Below are positions 10,673-20,894 of a DNA stretch of 64,000 nucleotides, piece after piece (position 1 is the first letter of the stretch; every line of letters begins with the position of its first letter). The stretch is taken from positions 372,001-436,000 of the forward strand of contig NZ_JAATJT010000002.1 of assembly GCF_011777505.1 (NCBI RefSeq). Direction: 5' to 3'. The position numbers were made by a program, and so were the translations under genes. Origin of the DNA: Gaetbulibacter sp. S0825. Lineage in GTDB: Bacteria > Bacteroidota > Bacteroidia > Flavobacteriales > Flavobacteriaceae. The notes under the pieces were generated by a model. The model was given only the letters and a program-made list of their open reading frames with translations. It was not told where the DNA came from and ran no database searches.

Positions 10673-13444
10673 ATGAAGAGATTTTTACTTCCCATGTTAT
10701 TTTACTTTTTTGTTTTTGGCTCCCAAGCTCAATCTAATACAGAAACAATATCTATAACTTATGATAATGAAACAATTGAAGAGGTTTTTAATCAAATTGA
10801 AAAGCTAACTTCTTATAAATTTTATTTTCACAAAAAGTGGTTAGAAAATCAAAAGATTACTGGAAGCCATAACAATAAAACTGTTGCATACATTGTAGGT
10901 GAAATCCTTAAAGCAACTAATTCTAATTTTTATATTACTAATGATAAAAGAATAATTCTAACAGGGAATATTGTAGTATACAATTCATTACCAGAGGGTT
11001 TTAACAAAAGCAAGAAATCTTCTAAAATCAAAACTGAAACCTTAGATAATTCAGATGATGTTCCAGTTTTTTTTGACGAAAAAAAATCGAATAATTCAAC
11101 CCAAATTGAAACGGTTAGAGTTGGTAGGGCAAATAAGACATCAACCAAAAAAATATTTACTTTAAAAGGACGAGTAATAGATTTTGGAACAGGCACTAAT
11201 CTTTCTAATGTCAGTTTACGCGTAGTTAATACTAATACTGGAGCTACAACCAACAGTAATGGTTTGTATAGTATTGAACTTCCTTTAGGAGAGCATATTT
11301 TAGAAATAACATCTTTAGGTTTTCAAAAAATACAAAAAAGACTTCTTATTTATAATGACGGAAATTTAGATTTCGAATTATTTGAAGATTTAGAAGAATT
11401 AGATGAAGTTGTGATTGATGCAGATGTAGATGAAAACACAAGAGGGATTATATCTGGATTAACAAAACTAGATGTTAAAAAAATTAAGACAATTCCTTTA
11501 GTTTTGGGAGAACGAGATGTTTTAAAAGTTGCCACTACTTTACCTGGAATCTCAAAGGCAGGTGAGGGATCTTCTGGTTATAATGTGAGAGGTGGAAAAG
11601 AAGACCAAAACTTAATACTATTAGATGGTGCTGTTGTTTATAACCCAAGCCATTTTTTCGGGCTCTTTTCTGCACTAAATCCATTTAGTATCGGTGAAGT
11701 AAATATATATAAAGGAAATATTCCTGCAGAATTTGGTGGTAGACTATCCTCTGTGTTTGATTTAAAAACAAAAAAAGCAGATAAATCAAAAATTACAGGT
11801 GAAGCATCAGTTGGACCTGTAACTAGTAATATCTCATTAGAAATACCAATAGTTAAAGAAAAAGGGTCATTATTGGTTGGTGGAAGAGGCGCTTATTCAA
11901 ATTGGATATTAAAATTATTAGACGACAAAGAAATTAGTAAAAGTAGTGCATCGTTTTATGATTTTATAGCTAAGTATGACCATGAAATAAATGAGAAAAA
12001 CGATTTAAGTGTAACAGGCTATTATAGTAAAGATGACTTTAGTATTTCATCGGATTCGTTATTTAGTTACAAAAACAGATTAGTTTCACTTAAATGGGAT
12101 AGCAAAATTAATAAGAAAAGCACAGGGAGTTTGCAACTAACAAATAGTAATTATTCTTTTAATATTCTATATGATGGAGAAGCAATTAATGACTTTAATT
12201 TAGGCTATAACTTAAATGAAACAGAGTTAAAGTTAAAAGTAAAGTACTTATATAATAAAGATTTAAGTTTTGATTACGGTTTGGCTGGAAAACTATATAA
12301 TATTAATCCTGGAGAAAAAAAACCTACAGGAAACACTTCTATAATAAAGACTACCACGATACCGAAAGAAAAAGCTATAGAAAGTGCTGCGTTTATTTCT
12401 GCAAAATATAATGTAACAGAAGATTTAGCAATAAATGCAGGAATAAGATATGTTAATTACGCTTTTTTAGGAGAAATTTCACAACGAACATATTTAAAAG
12501 ACGAGCCCAAGTCTACAGCAACAATTAAGGATACTTTGTACTACAGCAATAATGAAACAGTAAAAACTTATGGTGGACCGGAGGCAAGAGTATCAGCAAG
12601 ATATTTTATAACGCCAGATGTTTCCTTAAAGGCAAGTTATAGCAACATGTACCAATTTATTCATACATTATCCAATAACACAACAGCATCTCCAATAGAT
12701 ACATGGAAATTATCCGATTTAAATATTAAACCTCAAAAATCTCAACAATATTCATTGGGGTTATTTACGAACTTTAATGATAATTTATATGAGCTAAGCC
12801 TAGAGGGTTACTATAAAACCACCAACAATGTACTTGACTATAAAGTTGGAGCAGAATTATTGCTAAACACCACTTTAGAAACCGAAGTTTTGCAAGGTAA
12901 AGGAAAATCGTATGGTTTAGAGCTTTTATTAAAAAAAAGTGAAGGCAATTTAAATGGTTGGATTGGTTACACATACTCGCAGTCATTAATTAAATTAGAC
13001 AGCCCTTTTCCAGAAGAGGTCATAAATAAAGGACGATATTTTCCAGCAAACTTCGATAAACCACACGATTTTAGTTTGGTGTCAAATTTTAAATTTACTA
13101 AACGATTTAGTGCATCAATGAATTTTGTTTACCAAACAGGTCGCCCAGTAACTTACCCAATTGGAAGCTATTACCAAAACGGACAAGAAATTGTTGTTTA
13201 TAGTGACCGTAATAAATTTAGAATACCAGATTATTACAGATTGGATTTAAGCTTTAATGTTGAAGGAAACCATAAAATAAAAAAATTAGCGCATAGTTTT
13301 TGGAATATTTCTGTGTATAATGTTTTAGGAAGAAACAACCCTTATTCTGTGTTTTTTGTGAATGAAGATGGTGAAATTAGTGCTAAACAAGCCTCAATTT
13401 TTTCCATTCCTATTCCAACAATTACTTACAACTTAAAATTTTAA
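10673..13444 (+). CDS. TonB-dependent outer membrane receptor with STN and carboxypeptidase-like domains
   Basis: 923 residues. Domains in order: signal peptide ending SQAQ; STN (secretin/TonB short N-terminal) domain at about 25-100; a linker; CarboxypepD_reg-like beta domain at about 160-240 (LKGRVIDFGTGTNLSNVSLR); plug domain at about 280-365 (GYNVRGGKEDQNLILLDGAV); then a 22-strand-type barrel ending in a C-terminal Phe. It imports an unknown ligand across the outer membrane. STN domains often signal through FecR/sigma partners, but no anti-sigma gene is adjacent. Its operon partners are a secreted protein, a DUF4249 lipoprotein and an MG2-like secreted protein. Confidence 0.92.
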   Translation: MKRFLLPMLFYFFVFGSQAQSNTETISITYDNETIEEVFNQIEKLTSYKFYFHKKWLENQKITGSHNNKTVAYIVGEILKATNSNFYITNDKRIILTGNIVVYNSLPEGFNKSKKSSKIKTETLDNSDDVPVFFDEKKSNNSTQIETVRVGRANKTSTKKIFTLKGRVIDFGTGTNLSNVSLRVVNTNTGATTNSNGLYSIELPLGEHILEITSLGFQKIQKRLLIYNDGNLDFELFEDLEELDEVVIDADVDENTRGIISGLTKLDVKKIKTIPLVLGERDVLKVATTLPGISKAGEGSSGYNVRGGKEDQNLILLDGAVVYNPSHFFGLFSALNPFSIGEVNIYKGNIPAEFGGRLSSVFDLKTKKADKSKITGEASVGPVTSNISLEIPIVKEKGSLLVGGRGAYSNWILKLLDDKEISKSSASFYDFIAKYDHEINEKNDLSVTGYYSKDDFSISSDSLFSYKNRLVSLKWDSKINKKSTGSLQLTNSNYSFNILYDGEAINDFNLGYNLNETELKLKVKYLYNKDLSFDYGLAGKLYNINPGEKKPTGNTSIIKTTTIPKEKAIESAAFISAKYNVTEDLAINAGIRYVNYAFLGEISQRTYLKDEPKSTATIKDTLYYSNNETVKTYGGPEARVSARYFITPDVSLKASYSNMYQFIHTLSNNTTASPIDTWKLSDLNIKPQKSQQYSLGLFTNFNDNLYELSLEGYYKTTNNVLDYKVGAELLLNTTLETEVLQGKGKSYGLELLLKKSEGNLNGWIGYTYSQSLIKLDSPFPEEVINKGRYFPANFDKPHDFSLVSNFKFTKRFSASMNFVYQTGRPVTYPIGSYYQNGQEIVVYSDRNKFRIPDYYRLDLSFNVEGNHKIKKLAHSFWNISVYNVLGRNNPYSVFFVNEDGEISAKQASIFSIPIPTITYNLKF

Positions 13445-13455
13445 ACATAAGTTTT

Positions 13456-14649
13456 ATGAAATTATATAAACGCCATATAACGGGATTAATTCTTATAATA
13501 ACTGTTCTTTTGAGTAGTTGTGTTGAACCTTTTGAATATGAATCTGAGAATTTTGAAAAGCTAATAATTATCAATACAGTTATAACAGACGAGATTAAGC
13601 AACAGGTAGTATATATAACTAATACAACGCCAATTGATGAACATTATGTTTCTCCTGAAACTAATGCCCAAGTAATAGTGAAAGATGATATTGGGAATCA
13701 ATATGTGTTTTCTGAAACAGAATTTGGAAAATATATTTCTCAAAATCCATTTGCAGTAATTCCAGGAAGGAATTACTCATTGAATGTAGTAACAAGTAAT
13801 GGCAGAGAATACTACTCTGAAGAGGTAAATCTAGTTTCAGGTAAAAAACCTGTAAGTGTTAATCCTATTAGACGCGTAAATGACGATGGTATTGTTGGTG
13901 TCGATATTTTAGTAAATAGTTTTGACGAGACTAGCAGCTCCAATTATTACAGATATGAATACGAAGAAACATATAAGATTATAGCACCAAATTGGAGTCC
14001 ATACGATATAGTTCCAAGTGGATTTGGCTGCGGTAGTCCCTTTACTTTAGTTCCAAAGCAAACAGAACAAAGAACTTGCTATAACACGGTTACTTCAAAT
14101 GCTATCATACAAACTAACACCATTAACTTATCTGAAGATAGGGTTGGAGATTTTAGCGTTAGGTTTGTGCCAATAACTAACACAATTATTGCGCATAGGT
14201 ATAGCATTCTGGTAAAGCAATATGTCCAGTCTAGAAACGCTTATGCGTATTATGAAAAAATAAATAAAAGCATTCAAGAAGGAAATGTGTTTTCACAATT
14301 ACAAACAGGGTTTGTGCAAGGGAACATGTTTTCTAAAACTAATTCTAACGAAAATGTTATTGGTTATTTTGAAGTTTCTTCAGTAGTAACTAACAGAGTG
14401 TTCTTTGATTTTGAAGACATTTTCCCTGAAGAAAACAAACCTGAAAAAGAATGCGTTTTAATAACACCACCAGTTACTGAAGAAAGAGGGTGTGGTTTAT
14501 TACCCTTTTTAGAAGATTCAGGCTATAAATATGTTGAAGATAATAATCAACAAGGAGAAGGAGAAGGTCCATACGTAATAACCCAACCTAATTGTGGAGA
14601 TTGTACCAGAGAAGGATCTGCCGAAGTTCCAATTTTTTGGATAGAATAA
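13456..14649 (+). CDS. DUF4249 family lipoprotein
   Basis: 397 residues. The signal sequence ends in the lipobox LSSC, so it is a lipoprotein. The N-terminal EPFEYESENFEKLIIINTVI and the following beta-rich region match the DUF4249 pattern, which occurs almost only beside STN-type TonB receptors in Bacteroidota. Its position 11 bp after the receptor gene supports a surface role as partner of that receptor. The C-terminal part has several Cys residues (CGLLPF, NCGDCTR) that could form disulfides. Ligand unknown. Confidence 0.85.
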   Translation: MKLYKRHITGLILIITVLLSSCVEPFEYESENFEKLIIINTVITDEIKQQVVYITNTTPIDEHYVSPETNAQVIVKDDIGNQYVFSETEFGKYISQNPFAVIPGRNYSLNVVTSNGREYYSEEVNLVSGKKPVSVNPIRRVNDDGIVGVDILVNSFDETSSSNYYRYEYEETYKIIAPNWSPYDIVPSGFGCGSPFTLVPKQTEQRTCYNTVTSNAIIQTNTINLSEDRVGDFSVRFVPITNTIIAHRYSILVKQYVQSRNAYAYYEKINKSIQEGNVFSQLQTGFVQGNMFSKTNSNENVIGYFEVSSVVTNRVFFDFEDIFPEENKPEKECVLITPPVTEERGCGLLPFLEDSGYKYVEDNNQQGEGEGPYVITQPNCGDCTREGSAEVPIFWIE

Positions 14650-14656
14650 TAGCACT

Positions 14657-16396
14657 ATGAAATTTAAAAAAATAATATTAGTTACTAGTTTTGCTTTACT
14701 CGCTATTTGTTTGAGTGCACAAACTAATACAGAAATGTCGCCATTAAAAAAGGATTTCCCAACCGAAAGTGTTTATGTACATTACAATTCAACATTACTA
14801 TTCTCAGGTGAAACATTATATTACAAATTTTATAGTCTAAACAATTTTTCGAACAAGCTTTCTAATATTAGTAAAGTAGGCTATATAGAGTTAATAGATA
14901 AGAATAAACAAACAGTCTTTAAGCATAAAATAAGACTTAATAATGGACAAGGATTAGGAGATTTTTTATTGCCAAGTGATATTATTTCTGGGAATTATAA
15001 ACTAATTGGTTATACTGCATGGATGAGTAATAATCAAGAAAACAAATTTTTTGATGCTGATTTAAAAATTATAAATCCTTACAAATCAATAAACGAAGCA
15101 ACTATAAAAAATGATTCTCTAAACATCAAACCTAAAGGTGAGTTTAGACCTAATTCAACAGAAAACTTCGAATTAAAACTACAGAAAAGAGTATATAGAG
15201 TTAGAGATGAAGTTCCATTTAGTGTTGTTTCTGATGAAAAATTAGATAGTGATATTTCAATTTCAGTTCATAAAATCAACAACATAAAATCACCATCTTT
15301 ACAATCAATAAAAACTTTTAGAGAAGAACAAGCAAATAATGTTGAGTACAAGACTGTTTCTAAGGAAAAAATTAAGGTTTTTCCAGAAATTAGAGGAGAA
15401 ATTGTAAGAGGAACTCTTAAAAGTGGTACACAAGAAGTAGTAAATAAAAAAATCGCACTCTCAATACCAAGTGGAGGCTTGATAAATATTATAAAAACAG
15501 ACAGCGAAGGTAGATTTAGCTTAAATGTGAATCAGTATTATAATAGTAATGAATTATATGCTAAAGTATTTGATGAAAACACCGATAATTATAATATTGA
15601 ATTAGAACCTTTGTTTAAAATAGATTTCAAGGAGGTGAATTTTGAAGAATTCAGAATATTTGAAAGCGAAGTACCAAAAATTTTAGAAAGAAGCATTTTA
15701 AATCAAATAGATAATGCTTATTTATTTACTAAAACAGATTCTATTATTAAAAAAAAGCCATATTTACCATTCGATAAATCCTATGATTTAGTTTATGATT
15801 TAGACGATTATAATAGATTTTCAGATATGAGCGAAACTTTTATCGAAATAATCAATCAAGCTCAAATTTATGAAGTTTCTAACGATGATTTTCAATTTGC
15901 AATATTAAACAATAAAGGTTCTTTTGATAAAAGCATACCACCTTTGCTGGTTATAGATGGAATAATTGTTAAGAACGCAAATCTCTTAGTTAATTATAAT
16001 GCTAAAAGTATAAAGACAATAAAAATAATTAAAGATAAATACTTTTTGGGATCAGATATTTTTAATGGTGTTATAGTATTTCAAACCATTAATAACGATT
16101 TTAGTAGAAAAGTTGGAGACTATGTACTAAACAAGTTTGAGTTATATGATTTAGAGAAAATCAAGCACTATAAAAATGTGTCGTATAAGGGAAGTTTACT
16201 TACACTAAAAAATAAAATACCTGATTATAGAAGGCAACTCTATTGGAATGCTAGAGTAAAATTAAGCGGTAATACTAATAATTTTACGTTTTATACATCT
16301 GATAATACTGGTGAATTTGAAATTAGAGTTGAAGGATTTACAGAGCGAGGCGAACCAGTTTCTTTATCTTCAACTTTTACAGTTATAGAAGAATAA
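14657..16396 (+). CDS. Secreted MG2-like protein of the receptor operon
   Basis: 579 residues with a signal peptide (LVTSFALLAICLSAQ). The N-terminal region (SVYVHYNSTLLFSGETLYYK) has the pattern of the macroglobulin-type MG2 beta domains found in many Bacteroidota secreted proteins, and a second beta domain lies at about 245-310. Residues about 429-479 (PPLLVIDGIIVKNANLL to FNGVIVFQT) resemble the plug motif of a TonB receptor. It begins 7 bp after the DUF4249 gene and ends the operon. A role at the cell surface with the receptor is inference. Confidence 0.65.
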   Translation: MKFKKIILVTSFALLAICLSAQTNTEMSPLKKDFPTESVYVHYNSTLLFSGETLYYKFYSLNNFSNKLSNISKVGYIELIDKNKQTVFKHKIRLNNGQGLGDFLLPSDIISGNYKLIGYTAWMSNNQENKFFDADLKIINPYKSINEATIKNDSLNIKPKGEFRPNSTENFELKLQKRVYRVRDEVPFSVVSDEKLDSDISISVHKINNIKSPSLQSIKTFREEQANNVEYKTVSKEKIKVFPEIRGEIVRGTLKSGTQEVVNKKIALSIPSGGLINIIKTDSEGRFSLNVNQYYNSNELYAKVFDENTDNYNIELEPLFKIDFKEVNFEEFRIFESEVPKILERSILNQIDNAYLFTKTDSIIKKKPYLPFDKSYDLVYDLDDYNRFSDMSETFIEIINQAQIYEVSNDDFQFAILNNKGSFDKSIPPLLVIDGIIVKNANLLVNYNAKSIKTIKIIKDKYFLGSDIFNGVIVFQTINNDFSRKVGDYVLNKFELYDLEKIKHYKNVSYKGSLLTLKNKIPDYRRQLYWNARVKLSGNTNNFTFYTSDNTGEFEIRVEGFTERGEPVSLSSTFTVIEE

Positions 16397-16449
16397 TTCT
16401 CTTTGCTATTTACTCAAATATAAAGACAAAAATCGGCTAGCAATATTTA

Positions 16450-16479
16450 TTGCTATTAATGGATATGTTTGTACTTTTG
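16450..16479 (+). promoter_or_regulatory. Promoter of lpdA
   Basis: TTG at 16450-16452 and TACTTTTG at 16472-16479 are separated by 19 bp, the standard flavobacterial TTG-N19-TAnnTTTG layout, 33 bp before the ATG at 16513. An overlapping second -7 match, TATGTTTG, is at 16464-16471. Confidence 0.65.
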
Positions 16480-16512
16480 TATTCGATTTTTAATTGAAAG
16501 AAAACAAACTTT

Positions 16513-17913
16513 ATGAACTCATACGATGTAGCCATTATTGGTTCTGGACCTGGAGGTTATGTAGCAGCAATTCGTTGTGCACAACTAGGAATGAAAACTG
16601 CAATTATTGAAAAATATTCAACGCTTGGAGGTACTTGTTTAAATGTTGGTTGTATACCAAGTAAAGCTCTTTTAGATTCTTCACATCATTATGAAGATGC
16701 TGTTAAACATTTTGAAGAACATGGAATAGAAATACCTGGTGATATCAAAGTTAATTTAGAAAAAATGATAGCTCGTAAACAGGCTGTTGTAGACCAAACT
16801 ACAGGAGGTATTGATTTTTTAATGAAAAAAAATAAAATCGATGTTTACGAAGGTTTTGGAAGTTTTAAAGATGCCACTCACATCACTATTTCAGGAAAAG
16901 AAACTATTGAAATTGAAGCTAAAAACACCATAATTGCTACAGGAAGCAAGCCATCAACGTTACCATTTATTAAATTAGATAAAGAACGAGTTTTTACTTC
17001 TACTGAAGCTTTAAAATTAAAAGAAATTCCTAAGCACATGATTGTGATTGGTGGAGGAGTTATCGGCTTAGAGCTTGGTCAAGTGTATAAGCGTTTAGGA
17101 GCTGAAGTATCAGTGATTGAGTATATGGATAGGATTATTCCGACTATGGATTCTGGATTATCTAGAGAGTTAAATAAAGTACTTAAGAAGCAAAAATTTA
17201 AGATAAATGCCTCTCACAAAGTAAAATCTGTTGAAAGAGTAGGAGATGAAGTAATTGTAAAGGCAGATAATAAAAAAGGAGAAGAAGTCGAGTTTAGAGG
17301 AGATTACTGTTTAGTATCTGTAGGTCGCCGTCCATATACAGATGGATTGAATGCTGAAGCAGCTGGAGTAAAGCTAAATGATAGAGGACAAGTGGAAGTG
17401 AATGACCATTTACAAACAAGCGCTTCAAACATTTATGCAATTGGCGATGTTATTAAAGGCGCAATGCTTGCACATAAAGCTGAAGAAGAAGGTGTGTTTG
17501 TTGCTGAAACTATTGCAGGACAAAAACCACATATCGATTATAATTTAATTCCAGGCGTGGTTTATACATGGCCTGAAGTTGCTGCAGTCGGTAAAACCGA
17601 AGAAGATTTAAAAGAAGCTGGAGTAGAGTATAAAGTTGGTCAATTCCCAATGCGTGCTTTAGGACGTAGTAGAGCTAGTATGGATTTAGATGGATTTGTA
17701 AAAATTCTTGCAGATAAGTCAACTGACGAGATTTTAGGTGTACACATGGTTGGCGCTCGTGCTGCTGATATGATTGCAGAAGCTGTTGTAGCTATGGAAT
17801 ATCGTGCTTCTGCGGAAGATGTATCACGTATATCTCATGCACATCCAACTTTTACAGAAGCTATTAAAGAAGCAGCTTTAGCTGCTACTGATGATAGAGC
17901 TTTGCATATCTAA
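16513..17913 (+). CDS. lpdA: Dihydrolipoyl dehydrogenase
   Basis: E3 component of the pyruvate and 2-oxoglutarate dehydrogenase complexes and the glycine cleavage system: reoxidises dihydrolipoamide with NAD+ through FAD and a redox-active disulfide. 466 residues. FAD-binding GSGPGGYVAA is at the N-terminus, the active-site disulfide is Cys42-Cys47 in GGTCLNVGCIPSK, the NAD-binding GGGVIGLELG is in the middle, and the C-terminal HAHPTFTEA carries the catalytic His-Glu pair. It is not clustered with other complex genes, which is usual in this group. A hypothetical gene starts 15 bp downstream. Confidence 0.97.
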   Translation: MNSYDVAIIGSGPGGYVAAIRCAQLGMKTAIIEKYSTLGGTCLNVGCIPSKALLDSSHHYEDAVKHFEEHGIEIPGDIKVNLEKMIARKQAVVDQTTGGIDFLMKKNKIDVYEGFGSFKDATHITISGKETIEIEAKNTIIATGSKPSTLPFIKLDKERVFTSTEALKLKEIPKHMIVIGGGVIGLELGQVYKRLGAEVSVIEYMDRIIPTMDSGLSRELNKVLKKQKFKINASHKVKSVERVGDEVIVKADNKKGEEVEFRGDYCLVSVGRRPYTDGLNAEAAGVKLNDRGQVEVNDHLQTSASNIYAIGDVIKGAMLAHKAEEEGVFVAETIAGQKPHIDYNLIPGVVYTWPEVAAVGKTEEDLKEAGVEYKVGQFPMRALGRSRASMDLDGFVKILADKSTDEILGVHMVGARAADMIAEAVVAMEYRASAEDVSRISHAHPTFTEAIKEAALAATDDRALHI

Positions 17914-17928
17914 GTAGAAAGTTAGGAA

Positions 17929-18894
17929 ATGATAAAAAAAACCACTTTTGAACAAGCTATAAGTAAATATAGATTGTTGTTGATAGTCATTATTTCCTTT
18001 AATTATGCCTATTCTCAGAAGGAATATTTGGTAAGGCAGAGTGGTGAACAAATTGAGTTTGTTAATAAAAATATTCGTAAAGATACTGTAGTGTTAAAGA
18101 TTAATGGATCTAAGAATAAACTAAAGATTCCTGCTAAAGAAGTTAAAGGATATTATTTGAGTAATAGTAATGAATTCTATTATTTAAAACGCTCTACTGA
18201 TACTCTAATGGGTAATAGTTATCAGTATTTCGTGAGGTTAAAAGAAGGTCATTTAAAAGTTTATTCTCCCCTTTGGTCTAGGCTACCTCCAAACGCTATT
18301 GGTGGAGGTCAAGTAAAAAATGAAGGTATTAAATATACTTCTATGTATATTGAAAAGGATGATGTTCTCAGACATGTTTGGTTTATTGGTTCTATTCTTC
18401 CAAAAAAGAAGGAGAAAAAAAAGAATTTTGAATCAATTATTTCAAGTGATTCGTTGTCGCTAAGCACTTTTAAGAAGGAAAATTACAAACATGATGCCGA
18501 GAGTATTTTCAATATAATAGAAGATTATAATTTAAGACATTATAATAAAAGATATGAAGGAGAAGTTGAGTTGGCTAAAGTAATTTTTTATAGAGAAAAA
18601 AGAAAGCAACATAAATCGAATGTAAATATTATTTTAGATCAGCAAGAATATAGTTTAGGTTTAAATGATGTGATAGAAGTAAATTTACCTGTAGACTCTG
18701 ACTCTAAAATTTGTTTTTCAATCGATGGTAGCGATAAATGTTATTTATTAAGAGCCTCTTCTTTTTTTGATGAATGTTATGAAGTAGATATAAACAAAAC
18801 GGGGATAATATCGATTAAAAGAAGAAATAGATACTCTGATTACCTTAAAGTAAGGCTAAAATACTTTGGCATGAAAAATCCTAAATCTAATTAG
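17929..18894 (+). CDS. Hypothetical exported protein
   Basis: 321 residues. A hydrophobic stretch (YRLLLIVIISFNYAYSQ) preceded by a basic N-terminus reads as a signal peptide. The mature part is Lys- and Tyr-rich and beta-like, with KKKEKKKNFESI around residue 160. No family recognised. It starts 15 bp after lpdA and could be co-transcribed. A short palindrome (ATCTAATTAGAT, 18885-18896) covers its stop codon. Confidence 0.55.
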   Translation: MIKKTTFEQAISKYRLLLIVIISFNYAYSQKEYLVRQSGEQIEFVNKNIRKDTVVLKINGSKNKLKIPAKEVKGYYLSNSNEFYYLKRSTDTLMGNSYQYFVRLKEGHLKVYSPLWSRLPPNAIGGGQVKNEGIKYTSMYIEKDDVLRHVWFIGSILPKKKEKKKNFESIISSDSLSLSTFKKENYKHDAESIFNIIEDYNLRHYNKRYEGEVELAKVIFYREKRKQHKSNVNIILDQQEYSLGLNDVIEVNLPVDSDSKICFSIDGSDKCYLLRASSFFDECYEVDINKTGIISIKRRNRYSDYLKVRLKYFGMKNPKSN

Positions 18895-18939
18895 ATGTTA
18901 TTGAAAATCTATCGAAATTAATCTAATTCATTAATTTAT

Positions 18940-20658
18940 TTAAAAATCCAATATCTCAAAATCGGCATCTTTCCAGCTTTCTTTATAGAGGGTATTTATT
19001 CTTTCTGTACTTTCTGCATCATCGAGTCCTTGGTACGCTAGTTTTAAGCCATGATAAGCCCAACCATTCTTTGGGAGTCTTTTTAAATCATCATTATATG
19101 TTGTAATGGCTTCATTAAATTTACCTGCTTTATTTTGTATAGCTCCTAGATGATGTCTTACAGAGAAAAACCAATCTGGAGGTTCATTATAGTTGAGTGT
19201 ATCTTCAATAGTTATAGCTTCTTTTAAAAGAATGATGCTAGTCGCATAGTCTTCTTCAGAAGCCCATAACTCAGCCTCTAGTACTTTGGAAGCTATTTGA
19301 ACTAAATCATATACAGAATTAATATCCCAAATGGTAATTTCCTTTAAACCTTCGTCTTTCGCTAGCTTAATTAAGTGTACTAATTCCTTTTTCGCACTTT
19401 CTTGATCTCCTTTACCTAAATGAGCCATTCCTTCGGCATAATGTCTTACAGCTTTCACATATTTTAAATCGTAAGTTTCAAATTGCATGTCTAAAATGTC
19501 ATCCCATTTTTTAAATTTTACTGCCACATTATATGGAGTGATGTAATAATGTTGTAGAGTTCCCCAACCTGGTTGTTTCATGATTTCTGGATGCACATGT
19601 TCAGATACTTTGTTGGCTCCAATCATTGCCCAATGACTGTTACCTTCTAAAGTGGCTGTTGCTGCCATGAAATGATAATTATGAGGATAATACCCTAGAG
19701 GATAAGCTCCTTGTGCATGGCATGACGTAACATAAGTGCTATCGGCTTCAACTGCTGCAATATTTGATAGTGTTCCTTTATGATATTCACCAGTTCTAAT
19801 ATACACATGGGAAGGCATGTGTAATAAATGTCCTGAACCAGACACTAAACCATCATCAAACGCTTTGGCAGAAATATTTGCTCTTTCGGGTGTGTTTGAT
19901 GCTTCTGTAGCATGTATATAAAAATGATGTGCTCCTGGATGTTTAGGATACTGTTTTATAAGCGTCTCTAATAATGTAGTAATTTCTGGAGTCCATTCTT
20001 TAGCATTTCCCTCTTTATCATATAAATCCCAAGGATGTAAATTCATAATAGATTCAGCATAAAGGGTACTTATTTCTGGGTCATCAGGATATATATCATA
20101 TAACTTTTTCATTGCAGTAGAATAGTTAACATCTAGTTGATAACGATCTTCTGGTGGTTCTTGTGCATAGCGAATAGCCATGGTTTCTATAATTGCTTTT
20201 TCTTTATCCGTAGCATTTTTTGAAAGTTTTATGGCCGTTTGAATAGCATTGTAGGCTCTTTGATAATTATCATCTTCCATCCCAGCATTATAATTTGGAC
20301 CTAAAACATAAGCATAACCCCAAAAAGCCATTGCGCAGGTTGAATCTAATTTAGTCGCATAATAAAAAGAACGAGCAGCTTCGGCATGATTAAATCCATA
20401 AGCCAATGTCATTCCTTGGTTAAAATAACGCTGTACTAAACTATCTTTAGTTGTTATTGGGTAGTCTATAGCATTGAGTCCTTCTAACAATGGTGCCTTA
20501 TTGTCAATTTTGTACCAATCTGCATCAGTAATAGGAGGTACGCAAGAATATTTTGAGGTTATTTGTTTTTTAGTTGATAACTCTTTTTGTTTGTTGGTGT
20601 TCTCATTACAAGAAATAAGTAGAGACACTATTAATAGGAATACAGCTTTTCTTAGCAT
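18940..20658 (-). CDS. Tetratricopeptide-repeat lipoprotein
   Basis: 572 residues. The signal sequence ends LLISC, so it is a lipoprotein. Several TPR-like helical pairs are visible: YFNQGMTLAYGFNHAEAARS near residue 85, AHHFYIHATEASNTPERA near 245, and NKAGKFNEAITTYNDDLKRL near 510. HLLHMPSHVYIRTGEYHKG is a conserved motif in this family of TPR proteins. It is presumably an envelope protein acting through protein-protein contacts; the partner is unknown. Divergent from the sigma-factor operon with 236 bp between them. Confidence 0.8.
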   Translation of the reverse strand: MLRKAVFLLIVSLLISCNENTNKQKELSTKKQITSKYSCVPPITDADWYKIDNKAPLLEGLNAIDYPITTKDSLVQRYFNQGMTLAYGFNHAEAARSFYYATKLDSTCAMAFWGYAYVLGPNYNAGMEDDNYQRAYNAIQTAIKLSKNATDKEKAIIETMAIRYAQEPPEDRYQLDVNYSTAMKKLYDIYPDDPEISTLYAESIMNLHPWDLYDKEGNAKEWTPEITTLLETLIKQYPKHPGAHHFYIHATEASNTPERANISAKAFDDGLVSGSGHLLHMPSHVYIRTGEYHKGTLSNIAAVEADSTYVTSCHAQGAYPLGYYPHNYHFMAATATLEGNSHWAMIGANKVSEHVHPEIMKQPGWGTLQHYYITPYNVAVKFKKWDDILDMQFETYDLKYVKAVRHYAEGMAHLGKGDQESAKKELVHLIKLAKDEGLKEITIWDINSVYDLVQIASKVLEAELWASEEDYATSIILLKEAITIEDTLNYNEPPDWFFSVRHHLGAIQNKAGKFNEAITTYNDDLKRLPKNGWAYHGLKLAYQGLDDAESTERINTLYKESWKDADFEILDF

Positions 20659-20839
20659 TATTATGGTAGTTTAATTAGATAGAAGTTAAAGATACTAAAT
20701 GATACTCCAAAAGAATTATACAAGTTTCTTATTAAAACATCTAACTATTATAAGTTGCTAATTGTTAAGCTTTAAGATTGCAAAAGAAAGCCATCAATAT
20801 GACCTATTTTTTCATTTATTTCCCTACATTTAAACCCAT

Positions 20840-20868
20840 TGTGACCTATTAAAAAATGTAGTGTCTAA
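20840..20868 (+). promoter_or_regulatory. Candidate ECF-type promoter of the sigma-factor operon
   Basis: TGTGACC at 20840-20846 and GTGTCTAA at 20861-20868, 14 bp apart, resemble the TGTAAC/GTCTA promoters used by alternative sigma factors in this phylum. The sigma gene starts 26 bp downstream, so autoregulation is likely. The -35-like TGACCTATT is repeated 42 bp upstream (20800-20808 and 20842-20850). Confidence 0.45.
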
Positions 20869-20894
20869 ACAATGTAAACACCCTAACTATAACA

